This document shows, one piece after another, positions 26,477 to 35,695 of a stretch of DNA of 64,000 nucleotides. The stretch lies in assembly GCA_964369425.1 (NCBI GenBank), contig CAYJGW010000001.1, forward strand, positions 61,351 through 125,350, given 5' to 3'. The translations under genes were made by a program, and so were the position numbers. Within the stretch, counting starts at the first letter, position 1, and every line of letters begins with the position of its first letter. Below the pieces are notes generated by a model that saw only the letters and a list, made by a program, of their open reading frames with translations, did not search any database and was not told the DNA's origin. Source of the DNA: CAUPWF01 sp964369425. Lineage in GTDB: Bacteria > Bacillota > Clostridia > Lachnospirales > Lachnospiraceae.

Positions 26477-27565
26477 ATGAGTAGAATTTACAATTTTTCA
26501 GCAGGTCCAGCGATCTTGCCAGAAGAGGTATTAGTAAGCGCAGCAAAGGAAATGCTGGATTATGAGAATACAGGAATGTCTGTAATGGAGATGAGTCATA
26601 GATCAAAAGCCTATGAAGGGATTATTAACGAAGCAGAAGCTGATTTGAGAGAACTCATGAATATTCCATCCAATTATAAGGTGCTATTTTTGCAAGGCGG
26701 AGCATCACAGCAGTTTGCTATGATTCCTATGAATCTTATGAAGAATAAGGTGGGAGACTATATTGTGACAGGTCAATGGGCGAAAAAAGCATGGCAAGAG
26801 GGGCAGAAGTATGGAACTGCTAATAAAGTGGCAAGTTCAGAAGATCAAACATTTTCCTATATTCCAGATTGTGAGAATCTTGCAATCTCAGATGATGCTG
26901 ATTATGTTCATATCTGTGAAAATAACACAATCTATGGAACGAAGTTTCATAAATTACCAAACACCAAAGGAAAGGTATTAGTGTCGGATATGTCATCTTG
27001 CATTCTGTCTGAACCTGTAGATGTGAGCAAATATGGAGTTATATTTGCAGGGGTACAAAAAAATATAGGACCAGCAGGTGTAGTAATTGTGATTATTAGA
27101 GATGATTTAATTACAGAAGATGTATTAGAAGGAACACCGACTATGTTACAGTATAAAATTCATGCAGATGCAAAATCTTTATATAATACTCCTCCAGCTT
27201 ATGGAATTTATATTTGTGGCAAAGTATTCAAGTGGCTGAAAAAGCAAGGAGGACTTGAAGCTATGAAGGTACACAATGAAAAGAAAGCGGCGATTTTATA
27301 TGATTTCTTAGATCACAGTTCTATGTTTAAAGGAACGGTAGAAAAAGAGCATCGTTCATTGATGAATGTACCATTTGTGACAGGTGATGAAGAGTTAGAT
27401 GCAAAGTTTATAAAAGAAGCTAAAATAGCTGGATTTGAAAACTTAAAAGGACATCGTTCAGTTGGAGGGATGCGTGCAAGTATCTATAATGCAATGCCAA
27501 TGGAAGGTGTAGAAAAGCTAGTTGCTTTTATGGAGTGTTTTGAAAAGGAGAATCAGAATGTTTAA
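26477..27565 (+). CDS. serC: phosphoserine aminotransferase
   Basis: PLP enzyme converting 3-phosphohydroxypyruvate and glutamate to phosphoserine. The start MSRIYNFSAGPAILPEEVL is the family signature. The PLP lysine is in IFAGVQKNIGPAGV (about residue 197), and the C-terminal GHRSVGGMRASIYNAM completes the site. 362 residues, normal. It lies 21 bases after ilvB with its own SD (GTGGAGG), so it may be read from the branched-chain operon. Overlaps serA by 8 bases. Confidence 0.97.
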   Translation: MSRIYNFSAGPAILPEEVLVSAAKEMLDYENTGMSVMEMSHRSKAYEGIINEAEADLRELMNIPSNYKVLFLQGGASQQFAMIPMNLMKNKVGDYIVTGQWAKKAWQEGQKYGTANKVASSEDQTFSYIPDCENLAISDDADYVHICENNTIYGTKFHKLPNTKGKVLVSDMSSCILSEPVDVSKYGVIFAGVQKNIGPAGVVIVIIRDDLITEDVLEGTPTMLQYKIHADAKSLYNTPPAYGIYICGKVFKWLKKQGGLEAMKVHNEKKAAILYDFLDHSSMFKGTVEKEHRSLMNVPFVTGDEELDAKFIKEAKIAGFENLKGHRSVGGMRASIYNAMPMEGVEKLVAFMECFEKENQNV

Positions 27566-28727
27566 ATATCAGTGTTTGAATCCTATAGCAGATGTAGGGA
27601 TTTGTAAGTTTACCAATCGTTACCAAGAGACGAGTATAGCAGAAGAAGCCGATGCGATGCTAGTGAGAAGTGCATCGATGCATGAAATGGAATTGCCAGT
27701 GTCTCTAAAAGCCATTGCAAGAGCAGGTGCTGGGGTTAATAACATTCCTTTAGAAGATGCAGCCGCAAAAGGAATTGTGGTTTTTAATACACCAGGAGCC
27801 AATGCCAATGGTGTAAAGGAATTAGTAATAGCAGGATTGTTGATGGCCGCAAGAGATATTATTGGTGGCATTAACTGGGTACAAGACAATATAGAGGATG
27901 AAAATATTGCATCCACTGCTGAAGCGAAAAAAAAGTTATTTGCAGGAAGTGAGTTGGAAGGAAAAAAATTAGGTGTAATCGGACTTGGAGCAATAGGTGT
28001 ATTAGTAGCAAATGCGGCGGTTCATCTTGGGATGGATGTTTATGGATATGATCCTTATGTATCGGTTGATTCTGCTTGGCAGTTGTCAAGAAGTATTAAA
28101 CATATTCAACAAGTGGATGAGATTTATGCCCAGTGTGATTACATCACGCTACATGTTCCGGCTTTAGAAGGTACTATCAATATGATTAACAAGGATTCCA
28201 TATCTTTGATGAAAACAGATACTGCTATTTTGAATTTTTCAAGAGATTTACTTGTGAATACAGAAGATATTGTGGATGCGCTTGAATCTAATCGTATCAA
28301 AAAATACGTAACAGACTTTCCTACAAATGAGATGGTAGGAGTAACGAATACCATTATTATTCCACATTTAGGAGCTTCTACAGAAGAATCGGAAGATAAT
28401 TGTGCAAAGATGGCAGTTCGCCAGATAAAGAATTTTCTAGAAAATGGAAATATTAAGAATTCAGTGAACTATCCAGATTGTGATATGGGTATCTGTAGCG
28501 AAGGAATGCGTATTACAATTATGCATAAAAACATACCAAATATGTTAGGGCAGTTTACCTCTATTCTAGCAAAAGAAGGCTTGAATATTTCAAATATGAC
28601 TAACAAAAGTAGAAAAAACTATGCGTATACAATGGTGGATGTACAAGATGTTGCAAATATTGACACGTGTGTAAAAAGTTTTGAAGAGATTGAAGGTGTC
28701 TTAAAGGTACGCATTATTACAAATTAG
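27558..28727 (+). CDS. serA: D-3-phosphoglycerate dehydrogenase, short ACT form
   Basis: Oxidises 3-phosphoglycerate, the first serine step. From ATG 27558 (SD AAGGAG at 27545-27550) it has 389 residues; a longer frame from 27522 starts inside serC without SD. NAD-binding GLGAIGVLVANAA (about 142-154), substrate region AGAGVNNIPLEDAAAKGI, catalytic His in IIPHLGASTEESEDN. The usual ARG motif reads FSRDLLVN, the variant seen in the short clostridial group. A C-terminal ACT domain (about 318-389) suggests serine feedback (inference). The 8-base overlap with serC implies coupling. Confidence 0.95.
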   Translation: MFKYQCLNPIADVGICKFTNRYQETSIAEEADAMLVRSASMHEMELPVSLKAIARAGAGVNNIPLEDAAAKGIVVFNTPGANANGVKELVIAGLLMAARDIIGGINWVQDNIEDENIASTAEAKKKLFAGSELEGKKLGVIGLGAIGVLVANAAVHLGMDVYGYDPYVSVDSAWQLSRSIKHIQQVDEIYAQCDYITLHVPALEGTINMINKDSISLMKTDTAILNFSRDLLVNTEDIVDALESNRIKKYVTDFPTNEMVGVTNTIIIPHLGASTEESEDNCAKMAVRQIKNFLENGNIKNSVNYPDCDMGICSEGMRITIMHKNIPNMLGQFTSILAKEGLNISNMTNKSRKNYAYTMVDVQDVANIDTCVKSFEEIEGVLKVRIITN

Positions 28728-28755
28728 GTGATTCCCCAAGCTAAGGATGATGAAA

Positions 28756-29988
28756 ATGGAGAAACCAAAGAGAAATAGTAAAGAAACAATAATGAAAAAA
28801 AGAATTGTAATTGCCGTAATTATAGGAGTATTCATAGCGATTACAATCGGGGTGTACGCCAGAGAGAGTGAAGGCGGAACGATTCAATTGACAGTGAATG
28901 ATGCTGAGATTGTGCAAGGAGAAGCTTTACCGGAGTTTACGACTACCCTCTCATTTGAGGGGAATGAAAAGCATGTATTGGATCAAAAAGAGTATCGAAT
29001 CGAAGATTTGATTCAATCTCTAGAAAAGCAAAAAGGTTTCGATATTGTGTTGGAAGGGGACGGTGAGCTAGAAGGCAGTTATGAAATACACCTACAGTTA
29101 GATAAGAGTCTTGAAGATAAGATACTCAAAGAGTGGGATGAAAGTCTTTCAGTTAAGTTATATTCTGGGACGTTGCTCGTAAAAAATCCTTTTGGTCAAT
29201 GGAAAGAGGATGTGTTTTATGATTGGAATGACGAGGTACGCATTAACCAATGGATACAGGTAGAAGGAAAAGAGTATTACCTGAATGAATCTGGAGAAAA
29301 AACAACGGGAGAGCTTATATTGGGGAATGTGCGATATACTTTTTCGGAAACAGGTGAAGTCAGTTCGAAAGATAAATGGGTAGATCCAGAGAAACCAATG
29401 GTTGCTATTACGTTGGATGATGGACCTGATCAATATTTAAATGCAATTTTAGATATACTTGAAGCGACTAATTCAAGAGCGACCTTTTACTGGCAAGGAG
29501 TGCGTATAGCAGAAGAGGATAGAGCTGCTATGGTTCGCACTATTGAACAGGGGAGTGAGATTGGAAATCATTCTATGTACCACCCCAATTTCAATAAGAT
29601 ATCTACGGAAGAGATACGATATGAGGTAGATGCAGCGAATCAGTTGATACAGCAATATGCGGGTGTAATCCCAACCACAATACGTCCGCCTTATGGAGCC
29701 TCAGATGGAAGAGTAACAGCGGTAGTGGGAATGCCAGTGGTGCTTTGGTGCGTAGATCCTAAAGATTGGTCAAATAAATCAAAAGAAGAGACGTTGATAG
29801 GGATGACTACTAATATCAAAGATGGTGATATAATATTGGCGCATGAGACAAATGCATGGACAGTAGAGGCTATGGCAGAAGCAATTCCTATCTTGCAACA
29901 ACAAGGATTTCAAGTGATTACAGTAAGTGAGATGGCAGCAGCGAAAGGTGTGTCATTGGATCCAGGAGAAAAGTTTTTTTCTATGTAA
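28756..29988 (+). CDS. membrane-anchored polysaccharide deacetylase (NodB domain)
   Basis: About 410 residues: a basic N-terminus, one transmembrane helix (MKKRIVIAVIIGVFIAITIG), an external linker domain of about 200 residues with no clear family, and a NodB deacetylase domain from about 210. Motif 1 ITLDDGPD, motif 2 GNHSMYHPNF (metal His), motif 3 RPPYGASDG, motif 4 region LWCVDPKDW and a final ILAHE. Likely deacetylates N-acetylglucosamine in peptidoglycan or another wall glycan. The ATG cluster at 28747, 28750 and 28756 makes the start uncertain; 28756 has the best spacing from AAGG (28743). It follows serA by about 28 bases and ends at a strong terminator. Confidence 0.9.
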   Translation: MEKPKRNSKETIMKKRIVIAVIIGVFIAITIGVYARESEGGTIQLTVNDAEIVQGEALPEFTTTLSFEGNEKHVLDQKEYRIEDLIQSLEKQKGFDIVLEGDGELEGSYEIHLQLDKSLEDKILKEWDESLSVKLYSGTLLVKNPFGQWKEDVFYDWNDEVRINQWIQVEGKEYYLNESGEKTTGELILGNVRYTFSETGEVSSKDKWVDPEKPMVAITLDDGPDQYLNAILDILEATNSRATFYWQGVRIAEEDRAAMVRTIEQGSEIGNHSMYHPNFNKISTEEIRYEVDAANQLIQQYAGVIPTTIRPPYGASDGRVTAVVGMPVVLWCVDPKDWSNKSKEETLIGMTTNIKDGDIILAHETNAWTVEAMAEAIPILQQQGFQVITVSEMAAAKGVSLDPGEKFFSM

Positions 29989-30040
29989 AAAAGAAGTAAG
30001 AATGTGTTTTGTGATGTACATTCTTACTTCTTTTTTAGTT
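29987..30040. terminator. bidirectional terminator between deacetylase and prs
   Basis: A 19-bp stem at 29987-30005 / 30018-30036 (core GAAGTAAGAATGT pairing with ACATTCTTACTTC), flanked by six A on the left and six T on the right, so it can end transcription in both directions. It overlaps the deacetylase stop codon and lies 2 bases from the prs stop. Confidence 0.9.
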
Positions 30041-30041
30041 A

Positions 30042-31220
30042 TTATATTTGTTGTTCTCTATGTTTTGAAAGAAGTCGATGCAATCTTTCAGTAGGATTTA
30101 GTACAGAGTTAATAGATACTTCATGGTTCATACTATTGATGATGCAAGCTAAATACTTGCTCATATCTGCAGAAATAAAATATGGTTTTGCTAAAATATG
30201 TTCTGGGATATAGCTTAAATTAGTGCAGATAACACGATCGATGTAACCTTTGTTGTAATAGTCGTCGAACATATCCATTCCGTTCGTGAACAGTCCAAAG
30301 GTAGTGAAAACAAATACGCGATTAGCTCCGCGCTCTTTTAACTTTCGTGCCACTTCCAACATACTTTCACCTGAGGAAATCATATCGTCGATAACGATGA
30401 CGTCTTTGCCGCCTAAGCTAGTACCTAGGAATTCATGTTCAACAATTGGGTTTTTACCATTCACAATTGTGGAATAATCTCTTCTCTTGTAAAACATACC
30501 CATATCCACACCTAACACATTTGAGAAATAAACGGCTCTATGCATTGCTCCTTCGTCAGGACTTACGATTAAAAGGTGTTCTTTGTCGATTTTCAACTCT
30601 GGTTCACTTCGTAAAAGAGCCTTCATAAATTGATAAGGTGGATTAAAGTTATCGAACCCCTTTAGAGGGATTGCGTTTTGAACTCTAGGGTCATGGGCGT
30701 CAAATGTAATCACGTTGCTTACACCCATTGCCATTAGTTCATCCAATGCAAGAGCACAATCTAGAGATTCGCGCTTACTTCTCTTGTGTTGACGGCTTTC
30801 ATATAAGAAAGGCATAACTACGTTGATACGACGAGCTTTCCCGGTAGCAGCTGAGATGATTCTTTTCAAGTCTTGGTAGTGGTCGTCTGGTGACATATGA
30901 TTTTCATAGCCATTTACAGAATAAGTCAAACTATAATTGGATACATCGGTTAAGATAAATAAATCCATACCACGAATAGTACTTTTAATTAAGCCCTTTG
31001 CTTCACCAGAACCAAATCTAGGGCAGCTATGCGTAATCTGAAAGCTGTCTTTTATGTGTGGGGCAAAAATATTCTCAGTCGAAGGTGGACATTGAAATTG
31101 TTTTCTGAATTCTACAAGATATTCATCTACTTTGTTTCCAAGAGGTAGGGAACTTTCCATCACTGCTAGTCTAAGCGGTGCAAGAGGTAATGTTTTTTCT
31201 AATAAATTTGTTATAGCCAT
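30042..31220 (-). CDS. prs: divergent ribose-phosphate pyrophosphokinase (PRPP synthetase)
   Basis: Makes PRPP from ribose-5-phosphate and ATP. At 392 residues it is about 75 longer than the classical enzyme, mostly from an N-terminal extension and insertions. The family core is visible: FLYESRQHKRSKRES, ITFDAHDPRVQNAIP (metal-binding DxH), the catalytic loop FYKRRDYS, and the PRPP-binding loop VIVIDDMISSGES. The last differs from the classical DDMIDT(A/G)GT. This long form is known in Lachnospiraceae; full catalytic competence is inferred. It has its own promoter, divergent from the DUF512-der operon. Confidence 0.88.
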   Translation of the reverse strand: MAITNLLEKTLPLAPLRLAVMESSLPLGNKVDEYLVEFRKQFQCPPSTENIFAPHIKDSFQITHSCPRFGSGEAKGLIKSTIRGMDLFILTDVSNYSLTYSVNGYENHMSPDDHYQDLKRIISAATGKARRINVVMPFLYESRQHKRSKRESLDCALALDELMAMGVSNVITFDAHDPRVQNAIPLKGFDNFNPPYQFMKALLRSEPELKIDKEHLLIVSPDEGAMHRAVYFSNVLGVDMGMFYKRRDYSTIVNGKNPIVEHEFLGTSLGGKDVIVIDDMISSGESMLEVARKLKERGANRVFVFTTFGLFTNGMDMFDDYYNKGYIDRVICTNLSYIPEHILAKPYFISADMSKYLACIINSMNHEVSINSVLNPTERLHRLLSKHREQQI

Positions 31221-31251
31221 AATTTTTCTCCAAATCTTTAATGTACAGTTT

Positions 31252-31280
31252 ATTCTATACTATTTAAACTTATGGGTCAA
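31252..31280 (-). promoter_or_regulatory. sigma-A promoter for prs
   Basis: On the minus strand: -35 TTGACC (31275-31280), 17-base spacer, -10 TAGAAT (31252-31257), giving a leader of about 25 bases before the prs ATG. Confidence 0.8.
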
Positions 31281-31292
31281 GCGTTGAAAAAA

Positions 31293-31321
31293 TTGATTTT
31301 TTTAACGATATCTAGTAAGAT
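31293..31321 (+). promoter_or_regulatory. sigma-A promoter for the DUF512-der operon
   Basis: -35 TTGATT (31293-31298), 17-base spacer, -10 TAAGAT (31316-31321), 29 bases before the DUF512 ATG. Its -35 is only 12 bases from the divergent prs -35, so the two promoters may be co-regulated. Confidence 0.7.
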
Positions 31322-31350
31322 AATAGAGAGAGAAAAGAAGAGGTTAAATT

Positions 31351-32667
31351 ATGAGTAAAAGACATATTATAATAAATGTAAAAGAAGGAAGTATTGCGCA
31401 GGAGCTAGAAATAGAAAAAGGGGACATACTTCTAGAGATTAATGGAGAAGTAATCAAGGATATTTTTGACTACCAATTTTTAATTCACGATGAAGAAATA
31501 GTAGTGGTGATTCAAAAAGAAAACGGCGAAGAATGGGAGTTGGAAATTGAAAAAGAGTACGGTGAGGACTTAGGATTAGAGTTTGAAGAAAGTTTGATGG
31601 ATTCCTATAAATCTTGTAAAAATAAATGTATATTTTGTTTTATTGATCAGATGCCTAAAGGAATGAGAGAAACTTTATATTTTAAAGATGATGATGCAAG
31701 GCTATCTTTTTTGCAGGGAAATTATATCACGTTGACGAATATGAGTGAAGAAGATGTGAAGCGAATTGTTAAGTATCATCTAGGACCAATTAACATTTCA
31801 TTCCAGACCACTAATCCTAAATTACGCTGTGAAATGTTAAATAATCGTTTCGCAGGGGAGGCACTAAAAAAAGTAGATATTCTTTACAAGGGGCAGATAG
31901 AGATGAATGGTCAAATCGTTCTATGCAAAGGCGTGAATGACAAAGAAGAGCTAGAAAGAAGTATACGAGACTTGACAAAGTATTTGCCCTATTTAAGAAG
32001 TGTATCAGTAGTACCAGTTGGCATTTCAAAATATAGAGAGGGTCTGTATCCTTTGCAACCATTTTCTAAAAAAGACGCCAAAGAAGTGCTAGATACCATT
32101 CACCGATGGCAAGAAAAAATTGTGAAGGAATGTGGCACTCATTTTATTCACGCAGGAGATGAATGGTATATTCTGGCAGGGGAAGAGATTCCGATGGAGG
32201 AGAGTTATGATGGATATCTGCAACTAGAAAACGGTGTAGGAATGTTGCGTCTCTTAAAAGATGAGTTTGAGGATGCCTTAAAGAAGTGTGAAGGGGATGA
32301 CAAAGAGCGTCGTTTTCATATTGCGACAGGAGAAGTGAGTCAGCCATTTATAGAAAAACTTATGGAGCAAGTAAGTGAAAAGTTTACAAATACAAAGATT
32401 TCGGTATATCCAATTCATAATAAGTTCTTTGGTGAACATATTACAGTAACAGGGCTAATTACAGGGCAAGACCTGATAGAGCAGTTAAGAGAGAAAAAAA
32501 TAGACGGTACACTTCTGCTTTCTGAGCATATGTTTCGGGATGGGGAAGAGGTGTTTTTAGATGATATAACATTGTCAGAGGTGAAAGAGGCTTTACAATG
32601 CCCGGTATATATTGTAAAATCAAGCGGGTACGATTTAATAGATAACATTTTAAATAATGAAAGATAA
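31351..32667 (+). CDS. DUF512 radical-SAM-like protein with PDZ domain
   Basis: 438 residues: an N-terminal PDZ-like domain (1-70, VKEGSIAQELEIEKGDILLEI), then a radical SAM-type cluster motif CKNKCIFCFID (CxxxCxxC, about 89-99), a radical-SAM barrel (DARLSFLQGNYITLTNM, PINISFQTTN) and the C-terminal DUF512 domain. Its function is not established in any organism I know of. It is almost always next to der in Clostridia, as here (16-base gap), which suggests a role in ribosome assembly or RNA modification (inference only). Confidence 0.9.
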   Translation: MSKRHIIINVKEGSIAQELEIEKGDILLEINGEVIKDIFDYQFLIHDEEIVVVIQKENGEEWELEIEKEYGEDLGLEFEESLMDSYKSCKNKCIFCFIDQMPKGMRETLYFKDDDARLSFLQGNYITLTNMSEEDVKRIVKYHLGPINISFQTTNPKLRCEMLNNRFAGEALKKVDILYKGQIEMNGQIVLCKGVNDKEELERSIRDLTKYLPYLRSVSVVPVGISKYREGLYPLQPFSKKDAKEVLDTIHRWQEKIVKECGTHFIHAGDEWYILAGEEIPMEESYDGYLQLENGVGMLRLLKDEFEDALKKCEGDDKERRFHIATGEVSQPFIEKLMEQVSEKFTNTKISVYPIHNKFFGEHITVTGLITGQDLIEQLREKKIDGTLLLSEHMFRDGEEVFLDDITLSEVKEALQCPVYIVKSSGYDLIDNILNNER

Positions 32668-32683
32668 ATAGGAGATAATAAAG

Positions 32684-34012
32684 ATGGGTAAACCAATTGT
32701 GGCTATAGTAGGAAGGCCAAATGTAGGGAAATCAACGCTCTTTAATGTGTTGGCAGGAGAGATGATTTCTATTGTAAAGGATACACCAGGTGTAACAAGA
32801 GATAGAATCTATGCGGAAGTTAATTGGCTTAATAAAGACTTTACGCTGATAGATACAGGTGGTATAGAACCGGAAAGTAAAGATATTATATTATCTCAGA
32901 TGAGAGAGCAAGCACAAATTGCAATTGATACAGCGGATGTAATTATGTTCATTACAGATGTAAGACAAGGATTAGTAGATTCGGACTCTAAGGTGGCAGA
33001 CATGCTTAGAAGAAGTGGAAAACCAGTAGTTTTAGTGGTGAATAAAGTAGATAATTTCGATAAGTTTATGCCAGATGTATATGAATTTTATAATCTAGGA
33101 ATAGGAGAGCCGCATCCGATTTCGGCTGCTTCAAGACTTGGACTTGGTGATATGCTAGATCAAGTGACATCTCTATTTCCAGATAATTTTTCAGGAGAGG
33201 ATAAAGAGGATGATCGGCCAAGGATTGCAATTGTTGGAAAACCAAATGTTGGAAAATCCTCAATCGTAAATAAATTACTTGGAAAAGATAGAGTTATTGT
33301 ATCGGATGTTGCAGGAACTACACGAGATGCAATTGATACAGCGATTAAATACAATGGAAAAGAATATGTATTTATTGATACGGCAGGACTTAGAAGAAAA
33401 AGTAAAATAAAAGAAGAGCTAGAAAGATATAGTATTATCCGTACGGTAACTGCAGTGGAAAGAGCGGATGTTGTTCTCATGGTTATAGATGCGGTGGAAG
33501 GGATTACAGAACAGGATGCAAAGATAGCAGGAATTGCACATGAGAGAGGAAAAGGAGTAATCATTGTAGTCAATAAATGGGATGCAATCGAAAAGCATGA
33601 TAAATCTGTATATGAATATGAAAAAGATATTCGTCAAGTACTTTCCTACATGCCGTATGCTGAGATTATGTATGTGTCAGCAGTGACAGGCCAACGATTG
33701 AATAAACTATACGATATGATAGATGTGGTGATTGAAAATGCTACCCTTCGTGTACAAACAGGGGTACTTAATGAGATTATGGCAGAAGCAGTAGCATTAC
33801 AGCAACCACCATCAGACAAAGGGAAACGATTAAAATTGTATTATATTACACAAGTTTCTGTTAAACCGCCAACTTTTGTTATTTTTGTGAATGACAAAGA
33901 ATTGATGCATTTTTCCTATACTAGATATTTGGAGAATAAAATACGTGAAGCATTTGGATTTAAAGGGACATCTTTGAAATTCTTCATTAGAGAGAGAAAG
34001 GAAAAGAATTAG
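32684..34012 (+). CDS. der: ribosome biogenesis GTPase Der (EngA)
   Basis: Essential tandem-GTPase for 50S subunit maturation. The 442-residue protein has two G domains: G1 GRPNVGKST (9-17), DTGG, NKVD; and G1 GKPNVGKSS (about 184), DTAGL, NKWD, with a C-terminal KH-like domain from about 355. GGAGAT SD before ATG 32684. It is followed 1 base later by plsY. Confidence 0.98.
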   Translation: MGKPIVAIVGRPNVGKSTLFNVLAGEMISIVKDTPGVTRDRIYAEVNWLNKDFTLIDTGGIEPESKDIILSQMREQAQIAIDTADVIMFITDVRQGLVDSDSKVADMLRRSGKPVVLVVNKVDNFDKFMPDVYEFYNLGIGEPHPISAASRLGLGDMLDQVTSLFPDNFSGEDKEDDRPRIAIVGKPNVGKSSIVNKLLGKDRVIVSDVAGTTRDAIDTAIKYNGKEYVFIDTAGLRRKSKIKEELERYSIIRTVTAVERADVVLMVIDAVEGITEQDAKIAGIAHERGKGVIIVVNKWDAIEKHDKSVYEYEKDIRQVLSYMPYAEIMYVSAVTGQRLNKLYDMIDVVIENATLRVQTGVLNEIMAEAVALQQPPSDKGKRLKLYYITQVSVKPPTFVIFVNDKELMHFSYTRYLENKIREAFGFKGTSLKFFIRERKEKN

Positions 34013-34013
34013 A

Positions 34014-34655
34014 ATGGAACGACTGATATGTTTGTTAATCGGATATGGATTCGGTTTGATACAAAGTGGTTTTATTATGGGGAAACTAAATCATATTGAC
34101 ATCAGAGAGCATGGTAGTGGGAATGCAGGAAGCACCAATGCACTTCGAACTTTGGGATGGAAAGTAGGATTGGTTACCTTTTTGGGAGATTGTTTCAAAT
34201 GCGTAGCAGCTGTCTTGGTGTCGCAGGTAATTTTTAAAAATAGCGCACCGGATATGCTTCCACTTTTAGGTCTATATGGTGGCACAGGAGCGATATTAGG
34301 GCATAACTATCCGTTTTATCTTAATTTTAAGGGTGGAAAAGGGATTGCTGCCACTGGCGGGTTGCTACTTGCAGTAAACCCTTTGATTGCGATGATTGCC
34401 TTGAGTGCATTTATTATAGTGGTAGCAATTACAAAATATGTATCGGTAGGATCGATTGTGGTTGTTGTAATTTTTGCGATTGGTGTGATAGTGGATGGAC
34501 AACTAGGTGGATTTCCAATGAATTCTGCATATTTACCAGAGATGTATGCAGTTGCAGTGTTTTTAATGGGATTAGCTATTTATAGGCATAAGGACAATAT
34601 TGTAAGGTTACATAAGGGTACTGAAAATAAAATTGGTTCAAAAAAGAAAGCGTAG
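34014..34655 (+). CDS. plsY: acyl-phosphate:glycerol-3-phosphate acyltransferase
   Basis: Membrane enzyme making lysophosphatidate from acyl-phosphate. 213 residues with about five hydrophobic segments. The active-site motifs are HGSGNAGSTNALRTLG (about 32-47), GHNYPFYLNFKGGKGIA (about 100-116) and a later HKDNIVRL. It starts one base after der and is followed 9 bases later by gpsA, which makes its glycerol-3-phosphate substrate, so the two act in sequence in phospholipid synthesis. Confidence 0.96.
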   Translation: MERLICLLIGYGFGLIQSGFIMGKLNHIDIREHGSGNAGSTNALRTLGWKVGLVTFLGDCFKCVAAVLVSQVIFKNSAPDMLPLLGLYGGTGAILGHNYPFYLNFKGGKGIAATGGLLLAVNPLIAMIALSAFIIVVAITKYVSVGSIVVVVIFAIGVIVDGQLGGFPMNSAYLPEMYAVAVFLMGLAIYRHKDNIVRLHKGTENKIGSKKKA

Positions 34656-34664
34656 GTAAAAGGA

Positions 34665-35684
34665 ATGAGCAAAATAGGGGTACTAGGAGCAGGTAGTTGG
34701 GGAACTGCACTTGCGTTATTGTTACAGGAAAACAAGCACGAAGTAACAATTTGGTCTATCAGCAAAGAAGAAGTGGAGATGTTATCTCAAAAGAGAGAGC
34801 ATGAGACTAAGCTACCGGGGATAAAAATTCCTGAAGAAATACAAATTACGAATACGCTAGAGGATGCGATTATAGGCATGGATGTGCTTGTTCTTGCAGT
34901 CCCATCTCCATTTACTCGAACTACGGCAAAGAGCATGAATAAACATGTAGTAAAAGGGCAGATTATCGTAGATGTAGCAAAAGGGATTGAAAATCACACG
35001 TTACTAACGTTATCAAAACAAATTGAGGAAGAAATACCACAAGCAAATGTTACAGTGTTATCGGGACCAAGTCATGCAGAGGAAGTAGGGAGAAAACTAC
35101 CTACTACTGTGGTGATTGCAGCAAAAGAGAAAGAAACAGCAGAGTATTTGCAAGGGATATTCATGAACGAATATTTTCGTGTATACACAAGTTCAGATAT
35201 GATAGGAGTAGAACTGGGTGGATCGTTGAAAAATGTCATTGCCCTTGCTGCTGGTGTTGCAGATGGGTTAGGTTGCGGTGACAACACAAAAGCAGCGCTT
35301 ATTACAAGAGGGATTGCAGAGATTACTAGGTTGGGGGTAAAGATGGGGGGACGCCCAGAAACCTTTGCGGGACTTACTGGAATCGGTGATTTAATTGTTA
35401 CTTGTGCAAGTGTTCACAGTAGGAATCGAAAGGCTGGATATTTAATCGGACAAGGAATGACGGCAGACGAGGCGATGGAAGAAGTAAAAATGGTAGTTGA
35501 AGGTGTTCACTCGGCAAAAGCAGCAAAGAAACTGAGCTTAAAATATGGTGTAGAAATGCCGATTGTATCAGAAGTAAATGCGGTTCTTTTTGAAGGCAGG
35601 AGTGGAAAAGAGGGAGTTGCCAGCTTAATGGAAAGAGATGGAAGGCCGGAAAACGCGAATTCTATCGAAGAAGATTGGAGTTAA
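34665..35684 (+). CDS. gpsA: glycerol-3-phosphate dehydrogenase [NAD(P)+]
   Basis: Reduces dihydroxyacetone phosphate to glycerol-3-phosphate. 339 residues. NAD-binding GAGSWGTALA (7-16); the substrate-site lysine lies in LGGSLKNVIALAAG; GDNTKAALITRG and GLTGIGDLIVTC are family signatures. AAAGGA precedes ATG 34665. Part of the der-plsY-gpsA block conserved across Firmicutes. Confidence 0.97.
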   Translation: MSKIGVLGAGSWGTALALLLQENKHEVTIWSISKEEVEMLSQKREHETKLPGIKIPEEIQITNTLEDAIIGMDVLVLAVPSPFTRTTAKSMNKHVVKGQIIVDVAKGIENHTLLTLSKQIEEEIPQANVTVLSGPSHAEEVGRKLPTTVVIAAKEKETAEYLQGIFMNEYFRVYTSSDMIGVELGGSLKNVIALAAGVADGLGCGDNTKAALITRGIAEITRLGVKMGGRPETFAGLTGIGDLIVTCASVHSRNRKAGYLIGQGMTADEAMEEVKMVVEGVHSAKAAKKLSLKYGVEMPIVSEVNAVLFEGRSGKEGVASLMERDGRPENANSIEEDWS

Positions 35685-35695
35685 GTGACTGAACT

